The translations under genes and the position numbers were made by a program. Shown here piece after piece: positions 33,569 through 46,380 of a stretch of DNA of 64,000 bases. Numbering within the stretch: position 1 is the stretch's first letter; each line of letters begins with the position of its first letter. The DNA comes from Ostrinia nubilalis (Eukaryota; Arthropoda; Insecta; Lepidoptera; Crambidae). The stretch is from the NCBI RefSeq assembly GCF_963855985.1, contig NC_087098.1, positions 12,668,501 to 12,732,500 of the forward strand. Reading direction: 5' to 3'. The notes below the pieces were generated by a model, which did not search any database, was not told the DNA's origin, and saw only the letters and a program-made list of their open reading frames with translations.

Positions 33569-36442
33569 GTTCTATATAAAATGGCTGATTTTACTTCCTG
33601 TTACGAAAAAGTAATCCCACAAAACACACACGTTTTCACTAATTTTCGCGACAGATGTAATGGCGGAGACGTCAGGCCAACAGCCATTCAGAGTGCAGCT
33701 ATTGTTGTCCGTGTAAAATAAATACGGAATTGTTCAGAAACCATGGGAAAGTAGAAATAAATCGTAACTAAAGAGTAAATAACGAAATAGTAAATGAGAG
33801 CGACTCATTTTGTTTTTTTGCTTTAAATTGCCAATTCATTATGACACCCCATAGAAAATCAATTTGATACAGAAACTGCGATTACTGTAGAACGATAATA
33901 CAAAGAAATTTACAATAATTTTGTTACGTATCGCATTTTATGAAACAAAAACACATGAAAAAGCTAGGGTGGCAAACAGGTTTTTGTATGAAAGGTAAAA
34001 AAGGACTATTTTTAAAATATCTAAATATTTGGTAATAAGTAGGATTATAGCTATAATTCTTCGTTATCTTAAAGATTAATATTCATCCTTCAAAATTGTG
34101 TGTGTGTTTTTTTTGTGTGATGATTTATAAATATAAAACTTTTGAACTGTTTCAAAGCACACTTTTTTTTTTCAAAATGTACATTTTTTTTGAGAAATAC
34201 TCATCTGTTATTACTGATATTAAAAATGTTGTTAAATTATTTTACTGTTAAATATTGCATTTGCTCAGTATTTATAATGAACATACCAATTTTATTGCGG
34301 TTCAATTTCTACTTTAAAAGGTCGTAACTAAAGTGGCAGGACGTGCGAGGTTTGCACGAAGTCGGAGAGTGCTGAGTGACCCATATCTACATGTATGAGC
34401 CCTTTACATTGCTAAGTAACATAAGTGGCCTTTTTAAGCATCCTTTGTGACCACAACAGATATACCTAATTACTTAACGAAACAAATCCATCAAAACGAG
34501 CGTTTAACCGCAAACATTTCTCACGGGCGGAACTATTAGCGAAGAACCATTCGAGCCAATCAGGAGATCGAAGGAAAACAATTCACTTTCGGCTTGTTAA
34601 ACAAACTTGCGGTCCCTAATCTCTATTGGGGTAAACCAATGAAGTCATCAATTTGAATGAAACCTACTTTGAAGAGGGCTCTCAACCCTCGGCTAATCAA
34701 AGGAGAGCAAAAGGTTAATACCGGTGATTTTTTTGCTAACAAATTTTCAATGGGCCCTTTGTAAACTGCTTTTTGTTAATCGACCAGAGTCATTAGTAAG
34801 CGTTTTTTATCGCGACAAAGACTAATATAAAATTTAATACTTAAATGCGTGACTCTCAAGTTCTTGGCTTTATTATTCGCTGTTTTAATGATCATTAATA
34901 TTCGTAAAGCTTATTCGTGCCAGGTAGGAAGCATTTAGCATTATTTCGGAATGCATTCGCGGGGTAATTAGTTTGCTTTATTTCAAATTAGCATAACTTT
35001 CTAGTTTGTAGATAAATCAATCTGATATGCCTAAATTATCGGTTTAATTTCACATAACGCAACACGGCTAAGAACAGCGTTCTAGACAATATAAATATCA
35101 GTTTACATTAAAAATATTTTACTAGATTACACATTTACGTAAAACACCAAGATGTATCAAATTTCATCAGTCGAAATCGATAAAAAACCAAATAAACATT
35201 GTCTCGATTCTAGATAGAGGCGCAAGAATCGCTCCCTATCATATCTAAGTATCTCGCTACCTCCTTATCTCACCCTTCAGATAACTCGGGCTCATCAAAA
35301 ACTTAGCATCCGTCGCTCGCACCGACAAATTTCCGTACCGACGCGCACGTCTACCTACTTCGCACTTGTGATTTCCCAGGGGCGACCTTTGTTAATAATT
35401 CAAGGCGTCCCGTGTCCGAACCTTACCTTAGTTACGAGCTAGAATAATTAATTTACAAGTGCACCAACTTGCTGCGACCCATTTAGCGTCTATTCAACGG
35501 TGATTTTGTAAACGCTCTGTGGCTGTCTTGTTTTTTGAAGTCATTACGTCATAAAAGTAAGTAGATAATCAATAAATTGGTTCCTGATTTCGTTTTGAAA
35601 ACCTTTTGGCTAAGCAATCGACTTCTTATAAGCATTATAATGAATAGATAAACCTAGCTGCTTTAAAACAAAACTCGATGTGAATTTTGAAAAAAAAAAA
35701 TAGAGATGACATAGTAACCGTATGTAAGTTAGGGTACGATCAGGCTAAACATTGTGCCAATGTTGTAGGTATACTTAGTTGTAATAGGCGCTATTTTCAA
35801 ACAAAAATTTAAGTCTTGTGAGTTGTTTAACATAGTTAACTAGTTAATATTGTTCATTTAAGGAGGATTTACAAAATAAAAATCTTAACACTCTAAAAAC
35901 AATAAAAAGTTAAACGTCTCGCAAAACTTTCCCCCTGTTTACCCTTTTACCATTCATGTATTCCAAACTGTTTGCCCCCACCTGTCGATCCCGACACACT
36001 TCCCCAACATCCCCTCAAAGGTCATCGTCCATAAAAGTCCCATTAAGGTCATTAACCCCACATCCACGTGTGTGTAAAAATCATGCAATAAATTACCAAC
36101 CACCACAACCATGCGTCTTCCAGTGGATTCATTGCGATTAAACAAGCGTATTTAGTACCTACTCAGAATATTGTGTTTGCTGATCTTTATTCCTATCGAA
36201 ATAAGGTCTGTTTTGCAGCTGGTAGGGTAACCTATTAGGAATATAGGTAAGCAATGTCGATGCGGTCCAGTCAATAAAACTACGGTCCAACGAGCTTTCA
36301 TTATAGACCCATTTGTTTTTGTTTGTTTACGTCTTTTTTATTTATTTTATTTTCCCACATAGAAAATAACGTACCTATTTACAATACATTTATGTAGATA
36401 GGTCGGATGAATAAAGCTTTTGCCGCACTTGACGGAAATGCA
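33569..36442. other. Spacer, nothing recognised
   Basis: AT-rich, no supported gene. GC-richer islands at 34480-34800 and 35200-35500 look single-copy and could be regulatory, but I see no specific motif clusters. Confidence 0.4.
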
Positions 36443-36550
36443 GTCGCGGATCTTCCGAAAAGTTATTGCATAAAAATCGGAGCGACGGATCATCCACGTA
36501 GTTCGCCCGTATTTTTAAGCAATTACTTGTATTGGCAAAAGATCCGCGAC
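36443..36550. mobile_element. 108 bp MITE-like inverted repeat
   Basis: GTCGCGGATCTT at the left is matched by AAGATCCGCGAC at the right. The similarity continues inward (AATTGC, TTAAAAAT, CGG). It ends 10 bp before the TTAA site of the next transposon. The target duplication is unclear. Confidence 0.65.
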
Positions 36551-38782
36551 GACATAGGCTTAAGGCGATTAGAGTCCTGAATGACCTTGGGCGTTTGACC
36601 TTCACGCCGCGCGAAACACCCGCGCACCCCGCACGAAAACTCCGATTTGACACCGATCAAAATTACATTAAATTAGGTAGATACAGAATAGAACCTCTTT
36701 TTTCATGACATTACTGCCTATTATTTATGAACCTTGAATTTATGAACCTTGATGTTGGTGTCATTTAACTCAGGCGTAAAGGTATTTAATAAAAATAACA
36801 CAATCCATGAACATGGGATATTTTTTTTTTTTCGTAAATTTTCTAATGTTTTTGTCGGTTTAGCTGTTCTCGAAATTTGAACATGTAATATGTAGGTAAC
36901 TTCGGGTGGAATCTTGCAAGCTGAATTTGTTAGACCAACTTCCTGACGACAACTGTAGGTATTGGAACACATAGTAGTATTGTCTATGGTTTAAAAAAGC
37001 AAATGTTTCTTCTTTTGTCTATTGTCATTCTCTTTGTGTCACTCATGAGGAATAAACTGAAAATGTGTTTAATCTCGTCTTTGCATTAGAAATCCTTCAA
37101 CAACTGATTGAGTTAAAATTTTGGATATACATGACAATGCAATATTGTGATGACATGGAGTCGATCTGATGATAGAGCTGGAATGCCAGTGGCCCCATAG
37201 CAACTCCGGGATTAAACGATTCCATCGAGTTTAGGCTCGTTTGATTTGTATTTATTTATTTATATAAATATAAGTAAGTAATATTATGTAAGTAAGCTAC
37301 TTTAAAAATCACGAGTACCTACCTACTTCAATTCTCAAAAGCAAACAGGGTCTGATGATGGAGCTGAAATGTGGATGTAGGAATAGGCTAGTTTCTTAAA
37401 AAAACACTTTTAGTCAGTCAATTACACTATCAAAAAATATTGGACACGGGATATTTTTATTTGTCAACAAACAAGTAATTACGAAGTTATGATGCGATGA
37501 AATTCCGCGAAACGTCACAAATCGCAACAATTTTAAGCACGCCTTAACGTCATGGGCCTCTTCGGAACTATGGCGCGCTTTATCTCTTTAAATTTTCATA
37601 AGTTTAAAAAAGTGAAAAATACATTTAAAGTATTTTTTTGGTAAGTTGACAGACGGACTAATTCAAACTCTTGCTTTACCCAGGAAACATCCCTATTCTT
37701 CGAAATTATTACGAGCTACATAACGAAAAATCTTTGCTACTACGCCGCAGCAAATTCCGCATCATAAATTAAAAAATAAATTAAAAGAAAAAACCTTTTT
37801 TTTAAAACAAGTTTTTGTATGCTAATAATTTTAGTTTCATGACATGCTCCCAAAATTCATAATCTTATAAGAGGATTTCAGTTTTTATCGACGAAACTTT
37901 TTAATTATTATAGCCTATAGGTACGTTTCATGGTTAGGTAATTTAGGGAAGTTTATTTGCACTTAACATGAAAAATATGGTATCAATGTACTGTGTACCT
38001 ATGCACCTTCAGTGGCAACAACAAGGTCTATTGAGTAGCCACATGTAAAATTAAATTTAAGTAATTACAATGTCTCCAGAGGAATCACTGTTCTCTAAGA
38101 TACAGGATATATCCTAGTTTAGAGGACAGGGGCATGCCATTCCACCGACTTGTACCTACTGTACTAAAATACTTATGTATTAAGTTCTGTTAACACTGTG
38201 TACATATTTCTGTTATGGTGAATATTTTTTTTTATTATTTTTATTTTTTTTATACTAAAGGTATGAAATAAATTAATTTTCACCAAAAATTAAAAGCAAC
38301 TCCAAAACGAATCACCAAAAGGTAGGCTGTCACCGACTCCGAAAATATCAATCATGATATACGGGCATTTGTAATCAGTATCCACATTTTTTAATAAGCT
38401 CTATAGAACAATTTATCAATAACAATTTAACTGTGGTATTTTCGCGAAGAAACATATTGAAAATCTAATTCTAAATGGCCCATTTGCGCCGAGTCTAAGT
38501 ATGAAAAATATAAATTGTTTTCTTCATGTAAATCGATTAAGTTACTGATTCTGACTCGCTCCTAATTTGGATACTGATTGAAAAGGCCTAGTAAATAAAT
38601 AACGGAATATATTTTTAACTTTTACTTATCTAGTGCCGTTTTATTTTTGGAGTCGATTTTTTTACACTAATAGATTCTATTTAGGTAGATAATAGCGTCC
38701 GAGCATGCCTTAATTCAATCGTATCGTCTGACTGAACGTGCTCTATGAACAAATCTGACATAAAAACTATTGTCAAACAAAG

Positions 38783-39042
38783 ACTAGGTTGCACCATCTA
38801 ATTTTAAATTTGACAAAAGTCAAAAATCTGTCAAACTCCATACAAAAAAACACCGGTTATCGCCAAAGCTACGGTCAAAGTTAGGTCACGTCAGTGGGTC
38901 TAGACAAAGTGCAAATTATAATCGCAAACCAGTCGAAAAGTGGTCGAAAAGCCCCTTTTTTGTATGGAGTTTTGACGGATTCGATTTTCGATTCGATCAA
39001 AAAGTGCGTTTTGTCTAGGGGGGCTCGTGGTGCAACTCAGCC
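38783..39042. mobile_element. GGCTG MITE in copy A, interrupted
   Basis: Same family as 23013-23130 (GGTTGCACCATCT ... GGTGCAACTCAGCC). It is split at 38894/39027 by the 131 bp element. Confidence 0.8.
38895..39026. mobile_element. 131 bp mini-element, copy 1
   Basis: Starts TGGGTCTAGACAAAG and ends TTTTGTCTAGGGGGG, imperfect inverted ends. The orthologous place in copy B (near 60851) reads CACGTCAGGTGGTGC without it. An identical copy lies at 52353-52483. A 96-codon frame running across it is an artefact. Confidence 0.88.
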
Positions 39043-39508
39043 AAAGAAAAAATTCATTTTGATCGCTAATGTCAGTTTGCAGCGAGTGACACAACCTCCC
39101 CGTCTGAAGGCCAGCGGCCGACTGCCGCCCGCACCCCGCGAAGGCCCCCTCAACAGCAAAACGTTCGGAATTTATCAAAAGTAAAATTTATGAATGAAAG
39201 TAATGTTCGATTGAAAAACGCAACGTGTCATTTAAAGATCAAAGAATTCCTAATCTATTCGTGCAAAAATCTTTTAAATTAACATAGCCGTTTTGGAGGA
39301 GTAGGGAATTTAAGTAAAAAATCGATGTCCCGTATTTATTTTTTAATCCAAAACAAAGAGACGTAGCGAAAATTCAAACGTCACAAATGTAGTCCTTGAA
39401 CTGTTGTATAACATATATTTTTTTCAACTTTTTCTGTCCAGCAGTAAAAGAGGAGTAGGCTTTACAAAATGCCCATTTGACGCGGATTGAGGACTCTAAT
39501 CGCCTTAA

Positions 39509-42250
39509 AGTTTTACACGTTGGCTGGCAACGTAAAAATATCTTGAAAAGTGCAACAACATTCGGAATATCTCGGTAGCTCAATAGTTCGTGTAGTCGAC
39601 CAGTAAACGAGTCATTTTTATGAATATTACACTTTTTCAACTGTATTTAGTCTTATATTCGACTTTCTTTTGTATTTTGAATTTAATCATTTACATTTTC
39701 AATGGCGCATTGCATTATTAAAAACTAATCCCAGTTATGAATTGTCCACTTAATTCTAGAACAAATAATGTCCCGAATTTATCACGCCGAGCATTATTAC
39801 GAAGTTGCTTTGATAAACGTTAGTGCAGGCTGCCAAGTACAGCCAATAAACAAAATAACTAGAGAGAACGTGCCAAAAATATTGCGAGCAATAAGTCTTT
39901 TGGGAATATGCGTGGACGCAGACTGCCCAGTGGCATAGACTCTACAATAACTACGTTTGCAATTTGAAATGAGAGTCTCGCATGCTTTGTTGATTGATAC
40001 CGGACAGGATAAATAACCATATTTAAAAGTTCAATAGTTTTTCAGAAGCTTGCCAGAGTTTTTCATCAATATTACAACTAAACTGCCTTTACTTTAACAG
40101 TCCCAAAATAAAGACGACTAACCTACATTACAATAGCTATCAATTAGCCTCTTTTGGCTGAAGCTTTACTATGAAATGTACAAAAATCCTGTCACTTGTA
40201 ATTAAAAATGCAGCATTCATGCAAATAGAATTTAAGCAAGTATATTTACTTGCTTGGTATTTTAAACTTGTCGACATTATTAGTACTTATGCCATCAAAA
40301 AAAAAACAAAAACAATTGTGGCTCTACGGGAAGCGTACTTACCATACGTACCTATTAAAATTTTTAAAACACTATCTATGTAAATAAGTTGTCTGTTCCT
40401 ACAGAATAAAGTATCGCGGGCCCAGGTGTGGGCTGTTCCGCTGCACGATTCAAATAAGAATAGAAATCATAGAACCTATTAGAATTGGAGCCTATTTTCG
40501 TATCACAAAAGATAGAAATAACGATGATATTTTATGGAAAAATTGTGAATACATAACGGTATGGATTTTTGTGACATTGAGACTGTGTGTGTCAGTTGAA
40601 AGAGAGTTGTTTTATTATTATTCTCCATTGCAACACCCACATTATAACTCTAAGTAGAGCATGTGATATTGTAAAAATTAATAAACACTTTAATTAATTG
40701 ATAATTTATAATTACTGTAAATAAAGATCGTGCTCGTCAAACTAAGGCTTTTTTCATGGTGGTGAAGATGTAGAGATGTATATTTGTATAAAAAGTATAA
40801 AGACGTATGAAATTACACCTCCGTAGACAGTAGGCCTTGCAATTTTCCCCAGCGGATACAGGTGCTGAAAAATTTATAATTGCTTATATTCAATGTAAAA
40901 ATTGACTTCATTGAAATCGTTTCCAAAGCGATTTTCACGGGTGAAAATTCGCAAAATAACTGCCGAATAAAGCCGTAAACGCAGTTTGCGTGCGTCTGAC
41001 ACTTATAAAGTTTCAGACAATTTCTGTTCGGCCATTTTGACTCTTACCAATTTTCGTGTAAAGCGACACATTATCCCAATAAAGTAATTTCGTCAGCACG
41101 TTATTGCCCGAGGCCTTTTCATGTAAATTAAAAACCAATTTCGTGCGATCATCGATCCCGAACCAACAATAACGTTAGATTAAAAATTTAAACCAAACGA
41201 ATATTTAAAAATGTCCTATAAATAGCAAGTTAAAGGTTCGTAAAAGTTTAATTATCTTGAAATAAAGGATTAATTTTTATTTTATAGACTTGCGACTATT
41301 AACAAGTTCATGACCTCATTTGTGTTGTTACCTTATGTACAGACAAGAATGTACATCAAAGTCAATGCAAAAAAAAACTAATACAAAAAAACGTAGTTTT
41401 GCTCTTAGAGCCTTTACATGTCTCATTACTTTTTTCCCTACCAGCGCTTCGATCGAGACCAACATTTGGCAAGTGCTGAAAAGCGCCGCTATGTGCGTTT
41501 TTTATACCGGGGGAGCCAGTTGGGCACGGAATGGTCTGGTGCCCCCCAGGATGTTGGGCTATAGATTCGAAGATAATAATAATTGATAGTAGGTGCTCGC
41601 TCAGGAACTATGATACTTGGGTACCTACATATAAAACTAAAACGTAAGAAATTAAATGAACACCGTCCACCACCGAGGGAAATTACTATCACTAAGTCGA
41701 CTTTTTAATATTTCAAATGCGTTTGCGATAGTGGAATTAGGGGTAGCCCATAAATTGAATAATACTGTTGACGGGCCGCTTAAATATTAAACCGGTAATA
41801 CCGCATTTAATCGATTAATGGAGCCGATCCGGTCCAAAGCGATCGGTTTCAATAATTCACGGGAGCGCCCAAATGAATTGAGAGATACGAATGATGTTTT
41901 ATTATGTCGTGTTTATGTTTATTGCGGGCATTAATGCTGATTAATTAATTAGTTTTATTGACATTATGTAATGACCATCATAGTACAACGTATGTAACCT
42001 AAGTAGATTCAAGTAGAAAATGTCGGTCTATGACGTCACTCTTGCCAAAAATCAAAACTTGTGTTGGCTTTGAGTCTTTATTCAATAGAAATGCAAGTGC
42101 CTTTCAAGTGACAATGAAAATGCCAATCTTAGTTACCTCTCTAGCTCTTAGGTAGGTATCTAGTATCTACTGAATGTACACGCTTACTTTGTTGAGTTCG
42201 GCGCTTACGTATTTGTAGTAAGGTTTATACCTACCTAAGCGCTCCTGCAC
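39509..42250. other. Spacer, nothing recognised as a gene
   Basis: AT-rich. The segment 41740-41960 holds several TAAT/ATTA homeodomain-type cores (see findings). Short frames at 40171-40383 and 41320-41692 lack any family feature. Confidence 0.4.
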
Positions 42251-42257
42251 ACGACGC

Positions 42258-42465
42258 CGCCACCGCGCCGCCGATGCGCCGTCGCCGCGCCGCTGCCTAC
42301 ACGCTACACTGTTCATACGCGCCGCGTGAAGCCCGCTGCCGCGCCGCCACCGCGCCGCTGGCGAAATTATGCTTTGATGGCGCGGTGGCGGCGCGGCGGC
42401 GGGCTTTACTCGGTGCGTATGAACAGTGTAGCGGCGCGGCGACGGCGCGGCGGCGGCGCGGTCTA
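42258..42465. repeat. GC-rich foldback
   Basis: The arms 42264-42355 and 42378-42461 are inverted copies, sharing GCGCCGTCGCCGCGCCGCT and ACACTGTTCATACGC. The left arm has an extra 11 bp (about 42294-42304). The block is nearly 75% G+C in an AT-rich region. The frame at 42274-42495 is a by-product. Probably a MITE with long arms. Confidence 0.85.
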
Positions 42466-42499
42466 ATACCTATTATAATTATTCTTATTACCTAAAATA

Positions 42500-42545
42500 T
42501 TCATATAAAAGCCCCCGGAACAAGGGACTAACCACAATAAAGTTT
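42500..42545 (+). promoter_or_regulatory. TATA box close to a poly-A signal (LTR-like module)
   Basis: ATATAAAAGCCCCCGG is followed about 30 bp later by AATAAAG. Such tight spacing is typical of an LTR promoter and R region, but I could not define LTR ends. Weak. Confidence 0.25.
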
Positions 42546-42739
42546 GTCAACTTGTTTACCTAACATTACTGGAATCGAATACATTATCGTAACGTTCCCA
42601 ACCTCGCCGTTGAAAAAAGTCATTCACAAGACATCAGACATCAAACAGAGAACTCAAACAACCGATACAAGGACAGCAAATAGACCGGGACGATGGCGGA
42701 ACTCTGTAAAGGTGGGTTTACACTTCACCAAATGGGCAG

Positions 42740-42968
42740 AAGCTCATTGGTTTTTGTTAAGGCGTGTATCGAAATTACGATGCTGCTCGCGAGGCTGCTT
42801 TCGAGTTTGCTCGTTTTATGCAACGCGACTACAACCCCGTTGGAGTTAACTGCGCACCTGGTTGCTGTGACTTGCTGGAGTCGCATTCCAGCGAGGTGCG
42901 TAGTTAACTCAATCGGGTTGTACCTATGCAACCTCGCAAGCAATCTCTGTCGATATTACGCCTCTGAC
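42740..42968. repeat. Foldback MITE-like repeat
   Basis: GGAGTTAACTGCGCACCTGG (about 42841) is mirrored by CGAGGTGCGTAGTTAACTC (42894). Further out, GCTGCTCGCGAGG is mirrored by CCTCGCAAGCAA. The arms total about 100 bp each with mismatches. Short overlapping frames on both strands reflect the palindrome. Confidence 0.65.
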
Positions 42969-42999
42969 TAGTTATTTTGTAAAGTATAGCATTCCTAAA

Positions 43000-43128
43000 C
43001 AGTAGTGCCGTACAGCTTACGCTGAGCCGGATGCCCTTGTCACCTTATTTTTAATAGTTAAGCTGTGTTAAAGTTGTATTTTTTTTTTGTTATGCTGACA
43101 ATAAAGGTCTATTTATTTATTTATTTAA
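43000..43128 (+). mobile_element. Retroelement 3' end with (TTTA)n tail
   Basis: A T-run, AATAAAGG (43102) and TATTTATTTATTTATTTA at the end resemble a LINE 3' terminus. No coding sequence is recognised. Confidence 0.45.
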
Positions 43129-43520
43129 ACACTATACTTTACAAAATAACTGTCAGTTTCTGCCAGTTTCTAGCCAAACATTATCCGCGTCTTATTTATT
43201 ATCTTCGTCATCAGGTCATTCAGACACACTAGCCAGATGAAGGCGTCTTATCAATCCCAACTTTTTATTTCGCATAAGAATTAGACAGATACGAGTATAT
43301 TGATAAATAAAACATCAATATCTGTAACTAAAGTAAACAAATATTATACCCTGAAGTACGGAAAAAACAAAAAAACATCGCCAACAAACGCGAAGTCGGT
43401 GCGTGACAGAACTTTTACGGGTATCCGGAAAGGGCGGGCCGAGTTACGGCGACAGACGCTACGCTTGTCGTGTATCTCATTACACTGCTTTGTAGGCTTC
43501 CAACTTCGTTTCAGTACGAG

Positions 43521-43727
43521 TTTGGTACACGTCGGAAAACAAAAGAAAAGCGGGCTATGATACAGTGGCAAGTTTGTTTAGAAAAACATACAATCGATCG
43601 AGTGATACGTGTACCTCCTTATAAGTCTGGTTCACGTTGAAAAGCAAAAGAAAACTGGGTTATGATGATACAGTGGCCAAATTTAGAAAAGCATACAATC
43701 GATCGAGTGATGCCTCCTTTTCCGGAG
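43521..43727. repeat. Tandem duplication of about 105 bp
   Basis: Two direct units share GCATACAATCGATCGAGTGAT-like cores and AACAAAAGAAAA...GGGCTATGAT, with small indels. Confidence 0.8.
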
Positions 43728-43826
43728 CCAGTTAATAGTAATGTGTTTCCCTATCAATCATATCGGTGCAGGAGGATATTTATGTTTGGTTACATCATTG
43801 TCAGCGAAACTTCCTTATACCACTAA

Positions 43827-43996
43827 GGGCTCTTTAAAATTAGACATTTTGAGCTGCACGTTAGTCATCCGTTTGCAGAACCGCACACGGAAATTCTATG
43901 ACAACGAGTTGAAATAAAAATGTCAAAGACTAACAGGTGCGGTCTTGCAAACGCACGACAAACGCTCGTTTCAAAATATCTAATTTTTAAGAGCTC
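43827..43996. mobile_element. MITE with TAA target duplication
   Basis: A 170 bp palindromic element. The left end GGGCTCTTTAAAATTAGA mirrors the right end, which reads GAGCTCTTAAAAATTAGA when reversed. Inner arms share CGTTTGCA..ACCGCAC. TAA flanks both sides (43824-43826, 43997-43999). Harbinger-type MITE. Confidence 0.85.
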
Positions 43997-46360
43997 TAAA
44001 ACTCTGTTACGTCACATTTCACCTCTCCTGGAACCTACTTAAGTTATGCAATACACCTCTGTACTGAAATCCTTAAAAACATTTTATTTTGTAAGTAGTT
44101 TGACGCATCACTTACTATTACGACCGATTCCAAGCCAAACACTTCCAATAACATCTTCTAGAATTTTCTAACAATTGTCAATAGAAGTCACAGCATTTGC
44201 ATACACGCGAGTATTCAGAAAAGCCATTCTATTCGGGATATCGAAAGCGATTCGTGCAACAGACTTGCATGCATACGCAAGTAGAGCTCGCTTTGAATCT
44301 GTGGCCGCTGAAAATTACTTCGATACGAGTCCGTGATGATAATAAAAGAATACGTCCAATACTGTAGAGTGTCCTCTATTTTCCATTGAATTTTTCTAAG
44401 AATTTTCATTAGAACCTAGGTATTTTCCATAACATAATGCCCATAGACGTAATAAAAGAAAACTTTTTTTAAACTGAAGCAAAAAAGAATCGGTAAGTAA
44501 TACTTCAGTGGTAGCTGCTGAAGGACTATCAACCTCAGTCATAAGATTTCCTACTTAATCCACAAAAAGGTTTGGCTACTAAAAAGTATCACCTAAGTAG
44601 ATCGACCCCAAAAAAATACAAACAACTCAGAACTAGCTCCAAACATTACCAACAGAATCTTGTCAACTCGAGTCCAGTCGAAACTCTAACGTCCCAGAAT
44701 TCGATTTGCCGCGTTAAAAACGAAGCTGGATATCTGTTACGAAAGTATCAGTTTCTCGAGTAACTACGTTTTGGTCGGAAAATAAAATTATAGAGTACCT
44801 TTAGCAGAAGGAAAGCGTAACACAGTTGGATCGAGGGCCGAATACTAAATGGTGACGGCATTCACTATTAGAGGGGGTCAGTAGGTCTGCTACAAATAGA
44901 AGATTTATTATTATAAAGTTACACCAAAGAGTGACAATTTCTTTTAAAAAGTAATAAGATATTTTATCTCGTCTAATAGAATATTAACTTTAGTGACAGA
45001 ATATTCTTGATGACGAATGTAGCCCATAAGACTTTATTTTAGTTGCATTCGTTGCAAAAACTTTATTTCAGTAACATTCATAATCATCGTCAAGTCATGG
45101 AGTCCCTATTGCAGGGATGTGAGCCTCTGAAAACCAGAAATAAATGGAGGATGTAGCATTTCCCACTTTGAGCAGATGGATAGAGTTACTTGATTCTCGC
45201 ATATTTGTCCCCTACTCGCCTTCTATGACATCCACGTCAAGAGTAGGGGTGGTATTATTCTACTTTGCCGTGTCCACACAACACTTTTATCCAATACATA
45301 CTTAAGTAACATTAGGTTTGCAAAGCAGGCCTTCTGGATCTTACTATACTGTGAGGCATCGAAGTATCGATTTCCTGGGGATACCGCAAACACCTGTATA
45401 CGAGCAAATGCGTTTATGATGCCATAGGGGTATTGATAAAAGGGATTATGTAGTAAATAGCATATGAAATGATCAAATGACCAACAGGAAAATATCACAT
45501 TCATACTGTGGCTGTAAAAATGCCGGGTTTTTACATCGGAATTTTTAGTTTAAAAGAAATGGGAGTCATAGTTTATTTGGAAAAGAAATTAATTAAATTT
45601 CAAACATAAAATTCCCTAAATCCTGTATCGTCATTCCATTACAATTGCGCTGTCGGATAATCCAATTTAATTGCCGGGAAAAAGATTTATTTATTTTCAC
45701 AGAGAACATTTTTCTATGTCACGGTAGTTACTACCTATTGCGTAAAGTAAACGCGTTTGTGAATACAGTTTTTGATCAAAGAGAGTATGATCATCACCTA
45801 CTACCACAATGCAGGGTTCAATCAAAATGTTCCTAATGTTTCTACCATTAGTTTCTTTCCTAAAGTACTTCGAAAATCTTTCTCTAACTGAAGTTCCCCC
45901 ATGGTGCACCTTCAAAGTAACGTGGTGGCAGTTTTTGTGCACAGGTTCTTTTTTTTTCTTTGCAGTTCCTGGTTTCTTTAATTTTATAAATGCGAAAAAC
46001 TTTACCCGTGCCGTCAAATACTACCCTAAGCGTCGGAGGCTAAATTTAAATTATGTAAAGGAGCACGTCGACTCGCGTATCGTAAAACCTCCCTCAATGG
46101 GCCCGTCTGGGCGGTATGAAAAAATAAAAAGAGCCGAGTGAAGTCCCATGTCCGCGAGACGTGGCGGAATACAAACGACAAATAACTAATGCTGCCCGAC
46201 GCGGTGGCTCCTTGCCTTGGGATCTGTAATAGTGGTCCAGAAAATATGCAGTAAGTTAGAAATATCTAGAGCACGACGAGCAAATTATGAAATCATTTAT
46301 TCTGAAAGCCATACATATACCCCAAGCCCTGGTTGTTTGTGTTGCGGCCTATTAAGCTAG
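43997..46360. other. Spacer, nothing recognised
   Basis: AT-rich. Frames of up to 110 codons at 45697-46141 occur on both strands across the same bases and lack family features. Confidence 0.4.
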
Positions 46361-46380
46361 AGGTCGAGGGTTCGATCCTC
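46361..46380 (+). other. tRNA-like B box, possible SINE remnant
   Basis: GAGGGTTCGATCCTC contains GGTTCGATCC, a good match to the Pol III B box GGTTCGANNCC. I find no convincing A box, acceptor stem or anticodon arm upstream, so it is not a tRNA gene. It may be a SINE head or chance. Confidence 0.3.

Larger units (their letters stand above)
36564..39504. mobile_element. TTAA-flanked DNA transposon, copy A
   Basis: A 2941 bp element with ends GGCGATTAGAGTCCT / AGGACTCTAATCGCC, flanked by TTAA at 36560-36563 and 39505-39508. Copy B at 58383-61331 shares most of the interior. TTAA target sites are used by piggyBac and Kolobok elements; no transposase is left to decide. Copy A carries a GGCTG MITE with a 131 bp element nested inside it, and a segment around 37970-38390 that is absent or shorter in B. 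Confidence 0.85.

Noticed and set aside
38894..39184. 96-codon plus-strand frame with a mirror frame on minus
   Set aside because: It starts in the 131 bp mini-element and runs through MITE and transposon sequence; copy B lacks it.
42274..42495. Arginine/alanine-rich 73-codon frame
   Set aside because: By-product of the GC-rich palindrome.
46361..46380. tRNA gene
   Set aside because: Only a B-box-like motif is present; the rest of a cloverleaf cannot be drawn.
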